64,000 nt of DNA from Staphylococcus chromogenes (GTDB taxonomy: Bacteria; Bacillota; Bacilli; Staphylococcales; Staphylococcaceae), in the NCBI RefSeq assembly GCF_029024625.1, contig NZ_CP118953.1, positions 1,674,001 through 1,738,000 of the forward strand. Reading direction: 5' to 3'. The translations under genes and the position numbers were made by a program. Under the pieces are notes generated by a model that searched no databases, had not been told where the DNA came from, and saw only the letters and a list, made by a program, of their open reading frames with translations. Position 1 is the stretch's first letter. Each line of letters starts with the position of its first letter. Shown one piece after another: positions 44,525 through 55,419 of this stretch.

Positions 44525-46030
44525 TTAATATCCAATAAGTGTCATATTTTGCGAAGAGGACTGAAGTGCGTCTTTTTGGGTTAAACGTTCTATTAAACAT
44601 TCTGTCATCGACACTTTGGAAACTTCATGTATTGGCGCGTTTTCTAAATATTGTCTGTAATGACGATAACAATAATCTGTCATGATGACACGATACGTAT
44701 AATCAGGCCGCAAAGTCATTTGCGTCACACGCTGATGTACAGGTTTCGACAAATCGACTGTATACTCAAACCCCTTCCAAAATAGGAAATGGGTCGGATC
44801 AATTTGGGAAAGTTCAAGATGACCTTCATTGACTTGAATATATGCAACACTTTTTTCTATCAACGTTTTAATAATATGTCCTTTTAGCGTTAAATCAATT
44901 AAGTAATCCGGATGCGGATAAACCTCATAGACATCTTTATGTTGGACAGGCGTCTTAAAGCCATGAGATGTAGGAATAGGGATATGCACACAGCTAATCG
45001 TTTGATCACAGTGTAGTGTCATACTCTCATGTAATAATTGAATGAAGGGGTGCGCCTCAACCAGTAATGATTGAAAATCTGAGAAACGCGTATCTACGTG
45101 AACGCCCTCTATTATTTCATTTTGCCATTTTTGCACCGCTTGACGGTCATACTTTGTCATTTCTAATAATGCTTCATGTTCTTCGTATGCACTTAATGAC
45201 ACAATTTTTGGCTGAATCACAAGTGTTTCGTAGGAGGACTGGCGACGTCGAAATGTCACTTCAACATGCACGAGATGTTCTCCGTTTTGGCCTGCACGTA
45301 CAAATAAGGTACCATCTTCATGCTCTAATGTCGTTGTGCGTTGATGGCCTGTAATAAACAAATCGACAATACCAATATTACTAAGAATCTCATTAGCATA
45401 GGCATCCGTATTTGCTTTTTCATTGCGTTGTGAAGTGGAAACGCCTCCATGATAGAGCACAATTAAAAAATCTGGGGCTTCAGCTTCATAGATATATCGA
45501 ATCCATCGCTTTGCTGAAATCGTCGCACGCTCAATTGCAATATCTTTTTCCATTTCGATATTTTCATTTTTGACTAATGACTCTGAAGTTAATCCGATGA
45601 TAGCAATACGTAAGTCTTCTATTTTATGAATAATATACGGCGTTGAAAAATAAGGCTCATGCGTCATCGCATATTCAATATTGGCAGATAACCATGGAAA
45701 ACGTGATAATGCGACTGAACGGTTAAGAAAATCTAAACCAAATTTAAATTCATCGGCACTGACCCCACTGGCATCATAATCGAGCGCATTCATCAGTTTA
45801 ATCATCGGGTGACGTTTATGTGGGGCAATTATTGCATAGTAAAACGCGACAATACTACCGGCTAAGCTTCCTCCATTATCTAGCAATAAAACATGTTCTT
45901 CACGCGAACGAATTTCAGATACGTATGTTCCTGCACGATAGAGTTGCGCTCCTTCTTCTCCGTTTAAGATATGACTATGAATGTCAGATGTCGCTAAAAT
46001 ATGAAGACAAATTTCCTCATGTTGGCGCAT
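44525..46030 (-). CDS. 5'-nucleotidase/metallophosphoesterase family protein with degenerate metal site
   Basis: The 501-residue cytosolic protein has the two-domain fold order of the YunD/UshA-type nucleotidases. It starts with ILATSDIHSHI (D16, H18 intact). The later ligands are altered: the usual GD pair reads GG in DNGGSLAG (residues 51-58), the usual GNHE reads SADE, and the final GHxH reads GHQR. The histidine in LYHGG is kept. With several metal ligands missing, hydrolytic activity is doubtful. AAGGGG precedes the ATG. In S. aureus a gene of this family lies in the same neighbourhood. Confidence 0.78.
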   Translation of the reverse strand: MRQHEEICLHILATSDIHSHILNGEEGAQLYRAGTYVSEIRSREEHVLLLDNGGSLAGSIVAFYYAIIAPHKRHPMIKLMNALDYDASGVSADEFKFGLDFLNRSVALSRFPWLSANIEYAMTHEPYFSTPYIIHKIEDLRIAIIGLTSESLVKNENIEMEKDIAIERATISAKRWIRYIYEAEAPDFLIVLYHGGVSTSQRNEKANTDAYANEILSNIGIVDLFITGHQRTTTLEHEDGTLFVRAGQNGEHLVHVEVTFRRRQSSYETLVIQPKIVSLSAYEEHEALLEMTKYDRQAVQKWQNEIIEGVHVDTRFSDFQSLLVEAHPFIQLLHESMTLHCDQTISCVHIPIPTSHGFKTPVQHKDVYEVYPHPDYLIDLTLKGHIIKTLIEKSVAYIQVNEGHLELSQIDPTHFLFWKGFEYTVDLSKPVHQRVTQMTLRPDYTYRVIMTDYCYRHYRQYLENAPIHEVSKVSMTECLIERLTQKDALQSSSQNMTLIGY

Positions 46031-46132
46031 AAACAGTACCCCTTTTTATACATTTGCTTCTATTTTATCATACTCCTCAATAGCATGAGATTTTGTAAAA
46101 CTAGCCGTCCCTTTATTCATTTCCTTTAAAAA

Positions 46133-46170
46133 AGCAGTAAAGAGGCCATCAATATGGCTTCTCTACTGCT
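46133..46170 (-). terminator. terminator of the htrA-ktr pair
   Basis: AGCAGTAGAGAAGCCAT pairs with ATGGCCTCTTTACTGCT on the minus strand (one mismatch), followed by TTTTTTAAAG. Confidence 0.9.
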
Positions 46171-46199
46171 TAACATATTCGGTATATCGTGTTATCAAT

Positions 46200-47558
46200 C
46201 TATCCAATTTGAATGCGTTCTTTTGGATAGTGAAATTTGACCGGCTCACGATTTCCACTAAACATGATAATAAATGAAATTAAGCCGACACGTCCAATAA
46301 ACATTAAGATCATGAGAACGACTTTAGAAATGCCACTCAGCTGACTAGTAACCCCTGTGGATAAGCCACATGTTCCAAAAGCAGACATAATTTCAAAGTA
46401 AATATGAATAATATTAAATGCGCGACCTTCTGCAAGTAACATAATAAACATACCTATAAATGTAAGGAAAATAGCAATAATAAATACTGCAAAAGAACGT
46501 TGAATATCTTGGGTATGTATTTCTCGATTAAAGACTTTGACATTCGATTTTTCCGCGTTCGGTTTATAATTGATTAAAAACAAAATAAGAATCGCAAATG
46601 TCGTCGTACGGATTCCACCACCGACTGAACTTGGTGAAGACCCAATAAACATCAATGCGCCTAAAAACAAGTTCGTAGCATCAGAAAATTGAGAGACATC
46701 GATGGTTTGTAACCCTGCACTTCGCGTGGTTGCTGATTGGAATAATGCATAGAAGAAAGATTCATGCCATGAATGACCTCTTAAAACACCATGACTTTCA
46801 ATCAATAATATTCCAACAACACCCACAACTAAAATGGCTAAATAGGTCACCGTCGTAATTTTAGTGAAGAGTGTAAACCTAAAATTAGGTATTCTATTTT
46901 TAATGTATGCTTTGACTTCTAATAAAACCGGAAAACCAATCGACCCTAAAATAATTAAAAAAATGATAATGGTCTGGACAAAATAGTCAGAGGCATACGG
47001 AATTAACGACTCTCCTGTAATGTCCAAGCCCCCATTCGTCGTCGCTGAAACGGAGACAAAAATGCCTTGAATAATCGCTTCTTTGACATTATGCAATTCA
47101 CGAAAGAAATAAAAAGATAACAGGATAGCCCCTACTGCCTCAATTAATAAAATGGCTTTCACAATGTCGAGGATTAATTTTACAGTACCACTCATGGATT
47201 CCCTATTATTATCTAGCATAATCAGTTGACGTTCACGAATCCCGATATGTTTGCCTAAAACGACCCACAGCAATGTACCGATAGCCATGACGCCGATTCC
47301 ACCAATATTTAATATTAGCAAAATGACAAAATAACCAAAAGTGGAGTAGGTTTCTGAAATATTGACTGGGGTCAATCCCGTGACACTCACACCTGATACG
47401 GCTACAAAAAGCGTATCAATAGGTGCGACTTTTACTCCAGGTTTATGGACCCCTGGTAGATTCAATAATAAAAATGCGACAACAATCGCAACAAGATAAT
47501 ATAAAACAATCCCCTGTTGTGGGCTTGCTTTTCTAAAGAGTTGATTTACTATCGACAA
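46200..47558 (-). CDS. Ktr/Trk-type potassium uptake membrane subunit (KtrB/KtrD-like)
   Basis: This is the channel subunit of a K+ uptake system gated by a cytosolic KtrA/KtrC protein encoded elsewhere. The 452-residue protein has four repeated membrane-pore-membrane units with selectivity segments SVTGLTPV, ATTNGGLDI, TTRSAGLQT and FGTCGLSTG, and the C-terminal PVKFHYPKERIQIG common to Ktr subunits. The TTG start at 47558 has GGAG nine bases upstream. It is 16 bases after the HtrA-like gene. Whether it is KtrB or KtrD cannot be decided here. Confidence 0.88.
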   Translation of the reverse strand: MSIVNQLFRKASPQQGIVLYYLVAIVVAFLLLNLPGVHKPGVKVAPIDTLFVAVSGVSVTGLTPVNISETYSTFGYFVILLILNIGGIGVMAIGTLLWVVLGKHIGIRERQLIMLDNNRESMSGTVKLILDIVKAILLIEAVGAILLSFYFFRELHNVKEAIIQGIFVSVSATTNGGLDITGESLIPYASDYFVQTIIIFLIILGSIGFPVLLEVKAYIKNRIPNFRFTLFTKITTVTYLAILVVGVVGILLIESHGVLRGHSWHESFFYALFQSATTRSAGLQTIDVSQFSDATNLFLGALMFIGSSPSSVGGGIRTTTFAILILFLINYKPNAEKSNVKVFNREIHTQDIQRSFAVFIIAIFLTFIGMFIMLLAEGRAFNIIHIYFEIMSAFGTCGLSTGVTSQLSGISKVVLMILMFIGRVGLISFIIMFSGNREPVKFHYPKERIQIG

Positions 47559-47574
47559 GATTGTTCACTCCACA

Positions 47575-49188
47575 TTATTTCAATTTAAATGCAATGTTTT
47601 CCGTGTGACCTTGACGCAATACTTTAAGTTTCACTTCTTGAGATGTATCACTATGTTTAAAGAGTTGCTGCCTATAAGAAAGTGTATCTTTTATAGGTTG
47701 TCTATTTAATTCTATAATAATATCACCTTTTTGTAATCCCGAATTTTTAGCTGGACTATTACTTTCAATTTGTCTTACGACGACACCTTCTTTTCTATCG
47801 TCTGGAATTTTTAACGCCTCTCGCTCATTTTCACTCAATTCCACAACGTTTTGCATCCCTATTAAAGAATTAGGATAGTCAATTTTACCCTCTTTTTCTA
47901 ATTTTTCAGCAATTTTCAAGGCATCATTAATCGGTATCCCAAACGCCATACCCTCAACATTCGGCATGCTAATTTTTAATGAAGCAATGCCTATTAAATC
48001 TCCTTTTTGATCGATAATGGCACCACCTGAATCACCAGGATTGATAGATGCATCGACTTGAAAAGCATTTAATAGCATATCATATTGATTATCTTTATCA
48101 ATATCTACGGGTACATTCCGATCTAATCCAGAAACAATACCTTCACCCACAGAATTATAAAAATCTAGGCCTAAAGGATTCCCCATAACAATAATAGGCT
48201 CGCCGAGTACTAATTTACTAGAATCTCCAATATGTAATGGTTGAAGTTGTTTCGCTTCTTTTGCTGGAACTTTTAATACGGCAATATCAGACCATTTATC
48301 CGTTCCTACCACTGTCGCCGTGACTTTTTTATCAGTTAAGTAAGTCAATGTTTGCTGTTTAGTCGTCCCGATGACATGCGCATTGGTCAATATATAAAGA
48401 GTGTCGTCTACTTTTTTGTAGACGACACCAGAACCAGTTTCATTTTCTTGTTGCGACTGATTTTTGACATCTTGAACATTCTCAGGAGTTGCTTGAGACT
48501 GACTTTCTACAGCAACAACGGAATTCAGTGCTGCATTCGCATGTTCCATCGTTTTAGTAATTTTTTTATGTGTCCCTTGTTCATTTTGTTGATGTTCGAG
48601 CGCATTACGCACATTATCATCACTATGGTTCACATTAGTAAAAATCGCATATAAAAGGATTAATATTAAGAGCGCAGCTAAAACAATCAAAATTTTTGCC
48701 CATTCTTTAGAGATAAAGGCAGACAATTTTTCAGTCCAATCTTTCTTCGATGTATAACGATGTTTTTCATGTTCCGCTAAAGGTTGTGCGTCCTCATGCG
48801 TATTTGACTCTGTTTCTGTAGTAGGATGATTTTTTTGTTGCGTTGTGGCACTTTTTTTAATTTCCTCAGCTTGTTGCTTATATAAATGATTTTGTACAAC
48901 TTCAGTTTTTTGAGATGACGCTTCAGACTTTGAAGATTTGTCTGCCTCTGTTTTAGGCGTTCCGTTCGATTTATCTTCATGGGTAATTTTTTCAATCCGA
49001 GCTTTTCTCAAATTATCTTTAACACGTTCTTTATTGTTTTGAACTTGTGCTTTCTCTCGCTCAGCTTTTCGTTTAGACGCCTCTTCTTCAGCCTTTATTC
49101 TTGCTTCGCGTTCCTCATTATGGAAAAATTCACGTCTTTTACGTTTATATTTGTGTCGCGGAATGACATGTTTTTTATCTTGATCCAA
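47575..49188 (-). CDS. htrA: HtrA-like membrane-anchored serine protease
   Basis: This is a quality-control protease. The first about 160 residues are highly charged (Lys/Glu) and cytosolic. One membrane helix lies near residues 165-187. The outer trypsin-like domain has its triad in ILTNAHVIG (His near 271), WSDIAVLKV (Asp near 300) and NPGDSGGAI (Ser near 385). A PDZ domain covers about residues 445-537. The start is TTG, nine bases after GGAGG. It is shorter than the long HtrA1 of S. aureus as I recall it, mainly in the N-terminal charged region. Confidence 0.9.
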   Translation of the reverse strand: MDQDKKHVIPRHKYKRKRREFFHNEEREARIKAEEEASKRKAEREKAQVQNNKERVKDNLRKARIEKITHEDKSNGTPKTEADKSSKSEASSQKTEVVQNHLYKQQAEEIKKSATTQQKNHPTTETESNTHEDAQPLAEHEKHRYTSKKDWTEKLSAFISKEWAKILIVLAALLILILLYAIFTNVNHSDDNVRNALEHQQNEQGTHKKITKTMEHANAALNSVVAVESQSQATPENVQDVKNQSQQENETGSGVVYKKVDDTLYILTNAHVIGTTKQQTLTYLTDKKVTATVVGTDKWSDIAVLKVPAKEAKQLQPLHIGDSSKLVLGEPIIVMGNPLGLDFYNSVGEGIVSGLDRNVPVDIDKDNQYDMLLNAFQVDASINPGDSGGAIIDQKGDLIGIASLKISMPNVEGMAFGIPINDALKIAEKLEKEGKIDYPNSLIGMQNVVELSENEREALKIPDDRKEGVVVRQIESNSPAKNSGLQKGDIIIELNRQPIKDTLSYRQQLFKHSDTSQEVKLKVLRQGHTENIAFKLK

Positions 49189-49277
49189 TCTTCACGCCCT
49201 CCTTAATTATGTGCTTCTCTATTATTATGCCATATTGTTCTTCAAATTTCTTTAATAATCCACTCTAAAATAAAAGA

Positions 49278-49320
49278 TAAGGAGCGGTTTCGCATATATA
49301 AAATTGCGCTACCACTCCTT
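49278..49320 (-). terminator. terminator of the TerC-family gene
   Basis: AAGGAGTGGTAGCGCA pairs with TGCGAAACCGCTCCTT on the minus strand with two internal mismatches, followed by ATCTTTTATTTT. Confidence 0.65.
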
Positions 49321-49339
49321 TTAGTATTTTAAGATGAGC

Positions 49340-50143
49340 CTATTTATGTGAATGTTTTTTATTTTTGGCTACTGACGTTAACCAGCCCACAATGACAAGC
49401 CCTATCATCACTGCCCAGAAGATGATTTGCCATGTTGCAGAGTGTGGGAAGTCATGTGGAATTATACCGATATCGTCGTGTGCTAATACTAACACGACCA
49501 ATTTAATACCGACCCATCCAACAATTGCAAATGCTGCAGCTTCTAAACCTGGGTATTTATTTAAAAGTTCAACAAAAATCGTTGCTGCAAAACGCATTAA
49601 AATAACACCAATTAATCCACCTAAGAACATGACACCAAATTGACCGGCGTCCATGCCCCCAAAGTGAATACCCACTTTAGGTAATGTGACTGCGATTGCA
49701 AGTGCCGCAAGCATTGAGTCTATAGCAAAAGCGATATCCGCAAATTCAACTTTCGCCACCGTACCCCAAAATTCTTTGGCGCTTACTTCTTTTTCTACAC
49801 CTGATTCGTCGAAATGATGGTCATCATTTTCAGGCGTTTCTTCTCCGTGCTTTTTCTTTTTAAAGAATTCGTACAGATTTTTAATTGACATGTAGATAAG
49901 ATAAATCGCTCCTAATGCTTGAATCCACCAGAAGTTGACTAAAATACTAATTAAGAATAAAGCAATAAAACGAAATACAAATGCTCCTAGTAATCCATAA
50001 AACAATGCCTTTTTACGTTGCTTTGGCGGTAAATGTTTGACCATCACGGCCATAACGACCGCATTATCTGCAGCAAGCAAACCTTCTAAAAAGACAAGTA
50101 CTAAAACGACCCATCCATAGGTTAACAGTAACGTTGGATCCAA
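49340..50143 (-). CDS. TerC family integral membrane protein (probable Mn(II) exporter)
   Basis: TerC-family proteins of the YceF/YkoY group export manganese or metallate exoenzymes. The 267-residue protein has seven or eight helices and the family acidic motifs: EGLLAADNAVVMAVM in the first helices and VEFADIAFAIDSMLAALA later. A charged cytosolic loop with DDHHFDESG lies at about residues 98-120. The TTG start has GGAGGG six bases upstream. The leader carries a yybP-ykoY-type riboswitch, which supports the manganese role. Confidence 0.88.
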   Translation of the reverse strand: MDPTLLLTYGWVVLVLVFLEGLLAADNAVVMAVMVKHLPPKQRKKALFYGLLGAFVFRFIALFLISILVNFWWIQALGAIYLIYMSIKNLYEFFKKKKHGEETPENDDHHFDESGVEKEVSAKEFWGTVAKVEFADIAFAIDSMLAALAIAVTLPKVGIHFGGMDAGQFGVMFLGGLIGVILMRFAATIFVELLNKYPGLEAAAFAIVGWVGIKLVVLVLAHDDIGIIPHDFPHSATWQIIFWAVMIGLVIVGWLTSVAKNKKHSHK

Positions 50144-50204
50144 TATAATCCCTCCAGTTTTTTAATCCCTTACGCGAAACTTTCACGCTTATTGGCATAA
50201 TTAA

Positions 50205-50340
50205 AGAGACCCATGCTAAATATATAGCAAAGGTCTCACTTAGCATTTACATTGCCCGCTTCACCGGAAGATATCTCTTCGTAATGACGACAAAGCGCTT
50301 TTAACGTCTACACGTTAAACAAGTTACTCCCCTCTGACAA
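50205..50340 (-). promoter_or_regulatory. yybP-ykoY (Mn2+) riboswitch upstream of the TerC gene
   Basis: The minus-strand leader shows the class features: a 5' AGGGGAGTAACTTG, a central GTCGTCATTACG, a CGGTGAAGCGGGCAA stretch, and the 3' GAGACCTTTGCTA paired with TAGCATGGGTCTC. A TATAAT box lies just upstream at 50373-50378. Members of this class sense Mn2+ and raise expression of exporters. Confidence 0.85.
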
Positions 50341-50429
50341 AAACGTCATAGGTATTTAATTATGATGAGATTATTATACCCAATTCCATAAGAAAAAAAC
50401 ACCCTCATCATGTTATTTTTCAAATCGAC

Positions 50430-51992
50430 TTACAACAAGCTGTAAAGTTCGATTTCAGGAAACTTTTCTTCGAACCAGCGTGTCGCAAATTCATTTTCAA
50501 AAAGAAATACTTTATTATCGTAACGGTCGTTTACTAAAATAGAACGACTTGTATTCATTTTTTCTTGAATTGCCTCTTCATTATGAATCCAACGCGCGAT
50601 TTTCTTACCAACAGGCTCCATCACAACATCGACATTGTATTCATTTTTCATACGATGTTCGAACACTTCAAATTGTAATTGACCGACAGCCCCTAAAATG
50701 ACTTGGTTCGTATGTGGCGATTTATAGTACTGAATGGCTCCTTCTTGTACTAATTGTTCAATTCCTTTATTGAAGTGCTTTTGTTTCATCACATTTTTGG
50801 CCGACACTTTCATAAAAATTTCCGGTGTAAACTGCGGTAAAGCTTTAAAATTAAACTTTTGCGTACCCCCAACTAAAGTATCACCAATTTGATAGTTTCC
50901 TGTATCATACAGGCCGATAATATCTCCTGCTACGGCATGATTCACCGTCTCTTTATCATCAGCCATGAATGTCGTTGAACGCGTAATCTTTTGTTTCTTT
51001 TGCGTCCGCTGCAGTTTGACGTCCATGCCACGTTCAAATGCTCCACTAACGACACGCATAAACGCAATACGGTCACGATGGCGTGGATCCATGTTCGCCT
51101 GAATCTTAAAAATAAAACCTGAGAACTGGTCATCAAATGGGCTGACATCTATATCTTCTTCCGTTTGACGCGCATGGGGCATCGGTGCATGGTCAACATA
51201 GGCGTTTAAGAAATTTTGAACGCCAAAATTCGCCAAGGCAGAGCCGAAAAAAACAGGCGTTAAGTCCCCTTTCATGAGGGCATCAGTATCAAAAGCTTCT
51301 CCTGCTTCATCTACTAACATTAACTCTTCAATTGCTTGTTGGAACACGCTGTCATTGGCAATGTCGTGCGTTTCTTCTAATTCGTATGCTTCATTAATAT
51401 GCAGTACATTTTCTTCATCTCTGAATGGCTCAATCGTACGTTCTTTTCGGTCGATGATCCCAAAGAAATTTTGTCCCATACCGATTGGCCAATTCATAGG
51501 ATAAGTTTCAATACCTAGTGTAGATTCGATTTCGTCTAATAAATCAAAAGGATCTTTACCCACACGGTCTAACTTATTGATAAATGTAAAAATAGGAATA
51601 CCTCGCATTTTACATACTTTAAAAAGTTTTAACGTTTGGGGCTCAATCCCCTTAGCACAGTCAATCACCATGACCGCACTATCGACAGCCATTAACGTTC
51701 TATACGTATCTTCAGAGAAGTCTTCATGTCCTGGTGTATCTAAAATATTAATTTTAAAATGGTCGTAATCAAATTGCATAACAGAACTTGTCACAGAAAT
51801 TCCACGCTCTTGTTCAACTTTCATCCAGTCACTTGTAGCAAATTTTCCAGTTTTTTTCCCTTTTACCGTACCGGCCTCACGAATGGCACCACTAAAATAT
51901 AATAACTTTTCAGTTAAAGTGGTTTTTCCGGCATCCGGATGCGATATGATTGCAAACGTTTTGCGGGATTGAATTTCATCTTTAATACTCAT
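50430..51992 (-). CDS. prfC: peptide chain release factor 3 (PrfC)
   Basis: RF3 is a GTPase that recycles RF1 and RF2 from the ribosome. The 520-residue protein has G1 [15 protein letters not shown], the switch region with [10 protein letters not shown]3 [15 protein letters not shown]4 FINKLDR, and the C-terminal domain ending in [15 protein letters not shown], all in the family order. AAGGAGAG precedes the ATG. The YueH-like gene and murE lie just upstream on the same strand. Confidence 0.96.
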   Translation of the reverse strand: MSIKDEIQSRKTFAIISHPDAGKTTLTEKLLYFSGAIREAGTVKGKKTGKFATSDWMKVEQERGISVTSSVMQFDYDHFKINILDTPGHEDFSEDTYRTLMAVDSAVMVIDCAKGIEPQTLKLFKVCKMRGIPIFTFINKLDRVGKDPFDLLDEIESTLGIETYPMNWPIGMGQNFFGIIDRKERTIEPFRDEENVLHINEAYELEETHDIANDSVFQQAIEELMLVDEAGEAFDTDALMKGDLTPVFFGSALANFGVQNFLNAYVDHAPMPHARQTEEDIDVSPFDDQFSGFIFKIQANMDPRHRDRIAFMRVVSGAFERGMDVKLQRTQKKQKITRSTTFMADDKETVNHAVAGDIIGLYDTGNYQIGDTLVGGTQKFNFKALPQFTPEIFMKVSAKNVMKQKHFNKGIEQLVQEGAIQYYKSPHTNQVILGAVGQLQFEVFEHRMKNEYNVDVVMEPVGKKIARWIHNEEAIQEKMNTSRSILVNDRYDNKVFLFENEFATRWFEEKFPEIELYSLL

Positions 51993-52004
51993 GTATGCTC
52001 TCCT

Positions 52005-52244
52005 TTATACTTCTTGTAACCAATGTGTAATACGTAATGCAAGTCTTTGTGCTTCATCTTCATCGATAACATTAAATAAATGCATAAATAAATGTTCAGT
52101 TAAACTTTCCCCATATAACGTATCATCTATTAAGATAGACCAATTCAAGTCAGGGATAGAAACGATAAAGTAATCTTCTTTCTTATTTTGGTAGATATAA
52201 ACCTTTGCTGAATAGTCTTCGCTATGGCTTTCTCTAATTTTCAA
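52005..52244 (-). CDS. small YueH-like protein
   Basis: A 79-residue soluble protein with a beta-rich start ([22 protein letters not shown]) and an acidic helical end ([18 protein letters not shown]). It resembles Bacillus YueH and the small gene beside murE in S. aureus. I place the start at TTG 52244, seven bases after GGAGGT. An ATG at 52268 would put the same GGAGGT inside the coding region. It overlaps the end of murE by 11 bases. The function is unknown. Confidence 0.65.
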   Translation of the reverse strand: MKIRESHSEDYSAKVYIYQNKKEDYFIVSIPDLNWSILIDDTLYGESLTEHLFMHLFNVIDEDEAQRLALRITHWLQEV

Positions 52245-53718
52245 CAGGTCCACCTCCAAATTTTTCATAAGCCGCTTCTAGACCGATTAAATCATCACGA
52301 TGCGGAACTTTGACGTGACCTGGCATAATTTGATAAGGTTCTCGTCCTTTGGATGCAAGCACGACCGTATCTCCAGGTTCCGCAACTTCAATGGCATGGC
52401 GTATCCCTTCAGCTCTATCCGTAAACTCCACATAGTTAGAATGTGTCGCTCCTTTAGCAAGTTCGGCAGTTAACATTTTAGGGTCATCATTTGCAGGATT
52501 GTCAGGCGTGAAAATGACATAATCCGCACGAGAAGCCACACGTCCCATTTCAGGCGTTTTAGTTAGATCTCGTTCCCCTGCCATACCTACAAGGAAAATC
52601 AATTTTTGCTTCACAAATGGTTCGACGGCGTCAATTAATTTAGTCATTCCGTCAGCCGTATGGGCATAGTCAATGATTAAGTCAATAGGTAAATCAGGGT
52701 CGAGCACTTCTAATCGTCCTTCTACTGGTTCTAGATCTCTCACAATTTTTGTCACTGTGGCTAAATCATAACCGTTGACCCATACCCCTAACATCGCTGC
52801 CATTAGATTAGCAATATTAAAACGCCCCACGTAAGGAGAGGTCACAGGGTAAGTTCCAAATGGCGTTACAAAATCAAATGTGACACCTTGTAGAGATTCT
52901 TTAATATTTTCAGCTTTAAATTGTGCCTCGTTTTCAATACCATAAGTGAGTATTTCATAAGGCGTTACACTATGTAGATATTTTGAAAAATCATCATCAT
53001 TATTAACGATAGCGTATTTATCTTTTGACAAATCTTCACCGAGTTGACTAAATAAAAGTGATTTCGCGTGCCCGTATGCTTCCATAGTGCCATGAAAATC
53101 CAAATGATCTTGTGTAAGATTAGAAAAAATAGCGACATCAAATGTCACACCACTTAACCGTCCTAGTGATAAACCGTGAGAGGAGACTTCAAGTGTCATC
53201 GCCTCTGCGCCTGCTTCTACAGCCTCGTGAATTTTTTTCGTTAATGAGACCGTTTCAGGCGTCGTATTTGCCCCTTTTGTAATTTTTTCATTAATTTGGA
53301 ACCCGTTTGTTCCAAGATAGGCACTTCCCTTACCCAATTTGCGATAGATATGATGAATCATTGTCGCAATGGAAGTTTTACCATTTGTTCCTGTTACGCC
53401 AATCGTTGTTAATTGTTGACTAGGATAGTGATATAGGCGATGCGCAAGGTGACTCGCAACGCGTAACGTGTCAGGGACCACAACTTGCGTTACGTCGCCG
53501 GTTAGCTTAAGCGAACGATTAACAACAACGAGTCGACATCCTGCGTCAACCACTTGTTGCGCAAATAGGTGACTATCTACAGTATAACCTTCAGAGGCTA
53601 TGAAAATACTTCCGACTTTAGCCGTTCTTGAATCAGTCGTAATGTCTGTAATTTCTCTATCCAATGTTCCGATGACATTTTTGATTAAAATTTTTTCAAA
53701 TAGTTGATGCGCATTCAC
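52234..53718 (-). CDS. murE: UDP-MurNAc-L-Ala-D-Glu:L-lysine ligase (MurE)
   Basis: MurE adds the third residue of the peptidoglycan stem. The 494-residue protein has DITTDSRTA, the ATP loop [43 protein letters not shown], and the residue-specificity loop DNPANDDP, which marks lysine incorporation rather than the DNPR of diaminopimelate enzymes. The GTG start at 53718, seven bases after GGAGA, gives exactly the S. aureus length. An ATG at 53742 would include the ribosome-binding site in the coding region. Confidence 0.95.
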   Translation of the reverse strand: MNAHQLFEKILIKNVIGTLDREITDITTDSRTAKVGSIFIASEGYTVDSHLFAQQVVDAGCRLVVVNRSLKLTGDVTQVVVPDTLRVASHLAHRLYHYPSQQLTTIGVTGTNGKTSIATMIHHIYRKLGKGSAYLGTNGFQINEKITKGANTTPETVSLTKKIHEAVEAGAEAMTLEVSSHGLSLGRLSGVTFDVAIFSNLTQDHLDFHGTMEAYGHAKSLLFSQLGEDLSKDKYAIVNNDDDFSKYLHSVTPYEILTYGIENEAQFKAENIKESLQGVTFDFVTPFGTYPVTSPYVGRFNIANLMAAMLGVWVNGYDLATVTKIVRDLEPVEGRLEVLDPDLPIDLIIDYAHTADGMTKLIDAVEPFVKQKLIFLVGMAGERDLTKTPEMGRVASRADYVIFTPDNPANDDPKMLTAELAKGATHSNYVEFTDRAEGIRHAIEVAEPGDTVVLASKGREPYQIMPGHVKVPHRDDLIGLEAAYEKFGGGPVEN

Positions 53719-53742
53719 AAAAATCTCTCCTTTTATTTTCAC

Positions 53743-54243
53743 TCACTCATTATACACTTTTCTCAATAAAATCATATAAAATCCAGGATGATTTTACCAT
53801 TAAAATTCAAAAAACTTCCTATTTTATAACTTGTTGTTTGGAAAATAGGGAATAGAAAGTACGAACGTGCAAACTGTCATTTCTTAAGTTAAAACCACTT
53901 TTTTGTTGTGTCTATGTTGGGGATATATTAAGATATAATAATGAATTTGTTTACGTCAAAAAAGAATGGACCCCCCAGTTCCATATACATATAACAGTGA
54001 GACGAGGACAGTTTTGATTCTACATAAGTCATATTCTATCCTTAATTCTTTATCTTTTTTGTAAAATATATAGATATTTTTAACATCACTTACGACACAT
54101 TAAAATTGTAATAGTTTTGTTAGGATTAAAATAATCTTTTCACAATGAATACATTTTAAGTTACACTAAATACGTATTCAAATATACAGCTGTTGCATAC
54201 TTCTGTAAGTTACAGAAAACAATAGACGGAGGGTGACCTAATC
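53743..54243. other. intergenic region between divergent murE and ugtP
   Basis: Five hundred bases without a convincing gene. A 32-codon frame at about 53968-54063 has no ribosome binding site. The region is AT-rich and must hold the murE and ugtP promoters. A TATAAT lies near 53935, but no good -35 pairs with it. Confidence 0.5.
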
Positions 54244-55419
54244 ATGGTGACACATAAGAAAAAAATATTAATCATTACTGGTTCATTTGGTAACGGACAT
54301 ATTCAAGTCACTAATAGCATCGTAGAACAACTTAATAACCTTAAACTAGATAACCTTACAGTGATTTCACATGACCTCTTTTTAGAAGCTCACCCTATCC
54401 TCACTACAATCACCAAAAAATGGTATATCAATAGTTTTAAATATTTTCGTCGTATGTATAAAGCATTTTACTATAGTCGCCCGGACGAGTTAGATAAATG
54501 TTTCTATAAATATTATGGTTTAAATCGTTTATTAAACTTATTGCTTAAAGAAAAACCTGATTTAATCTTGTTGACGTTTCCTACTCCAGTGATGTCTGTT
54601 TTAACAGAGCAGTTCAATATGAACATTCCAATTGCAACAGTGATGACTGATTATCGCATGCATAAAAACTGGATTACTCCTAATTCGGAACGCTATTATT
54701 TAGCTACAGACGACTTAAAAAGAGAATTCGAACAGGTTGGCGTCCCAAGTGAACAAATCAAAGTCACTGGGATTCCTATTCCTGATAAATTTGAGGCAGA
54801 GATTGATCGCACCGCTTGGTTACAACAAAACGGTCTAGATCCAAATGCGCAGACAATATTAATGTCTGCCGGAGCGTTTGGTGTCTCCAAAGGTTTTGAT
54901 CAAATGATCCAACGTATTCTTGACGAAAGTCCTAACGCTCAAGTTGTGATGGTGTGTGGTCGTAGCAAAGAACTAAAACGCCAGTTGTCTGCGACGTTTA
55001 AAGATAATCCTAAAGTACTGATTTTAGGATTTACAAAACATATGAATGAGTGGATGGCTTCAAGTCATATGATGATTACCAAGCCAGGAGGTATTACTAT
55101 TTCCGAGGCATTAACACGTCAAGTACCGATGGTATTTTTAAATCCTGCACCTGGACAAGAATTAGAAAATGCTTATTATTTTGAAGATAAAAACTTTGGT
55201 CGTATTGCTTTTACACCTGATGAAGCAATTGACATCGTGACACATTTAACGAATCATCCGCATCAATTAAAAGAAATGATAGACACTATGGCTCAATTGC
55301 GAACGCGTTATGCCACACAACGTTTATGTGAAGATTTACTTGAGCTATTAAATGATGCAATGCAATACGACAATGTTTATGGAAAGGTACCTTTATATGC
55401 AAAATTACTCGTCAAATAA
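54244..55419 (+). CDS. ugtP: processive diacylglycerol beta-glucosyltransferase (UgtP/YpfP)
   Basis: UgtP makes diglucosyl-diacylglycerol, the membrane anchor of lipoteichoic acid, from UDP-glucose. The 391-residue GT28/MurG-like protein has [16 protein letters not shown] in the N-terminal domain and the C-terminal donor-binding [32 protein letters not shown] precedes the ATG. The next gene, ltaA, starts inside its last codons, as in S. aureus. Confidence 0.95.
   Translation: MVTHKKKILIITGSFGNGHIQVTNSIVEQLNNLKLDNLTVISHDLFLEAHPILTTITKKWYINSFKYFRRMYKAFYYSRPDELDKCFYKYYGLNRLLNLLLKEKPDLILLTFPTPVMSVLTEQFNMNIPIATVMTDYRMHKNWITPNSERYYLATDDLKREFEQVGVPSEQIKVTGIPIPDKFEAEIDRTAWLQQNGLDPNAQTILMSAGAFGVSKGFDQMIQRILDESPNAQVVMVCGRSKELKRQLSATFKDNPKVLILGFTKHMNEWMASSHMMITKPGGITISEALTRQVPMVFLNPAPGQELENAYYFEDKNFGRIAFTPDEAIDIVTHLTNHPHQLKEMIDTMAQLRTRYATQRLCEDLLELLNDAMQYDNVYGKVPLYAKLLVK

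Noticed and set aside
53968..54063. A 32-codon frame in the murE-ugtP gap
   Set aside because: No ribosome-binding site, no hydrophobic or domain pattern, and proline-rich noise-like composition.
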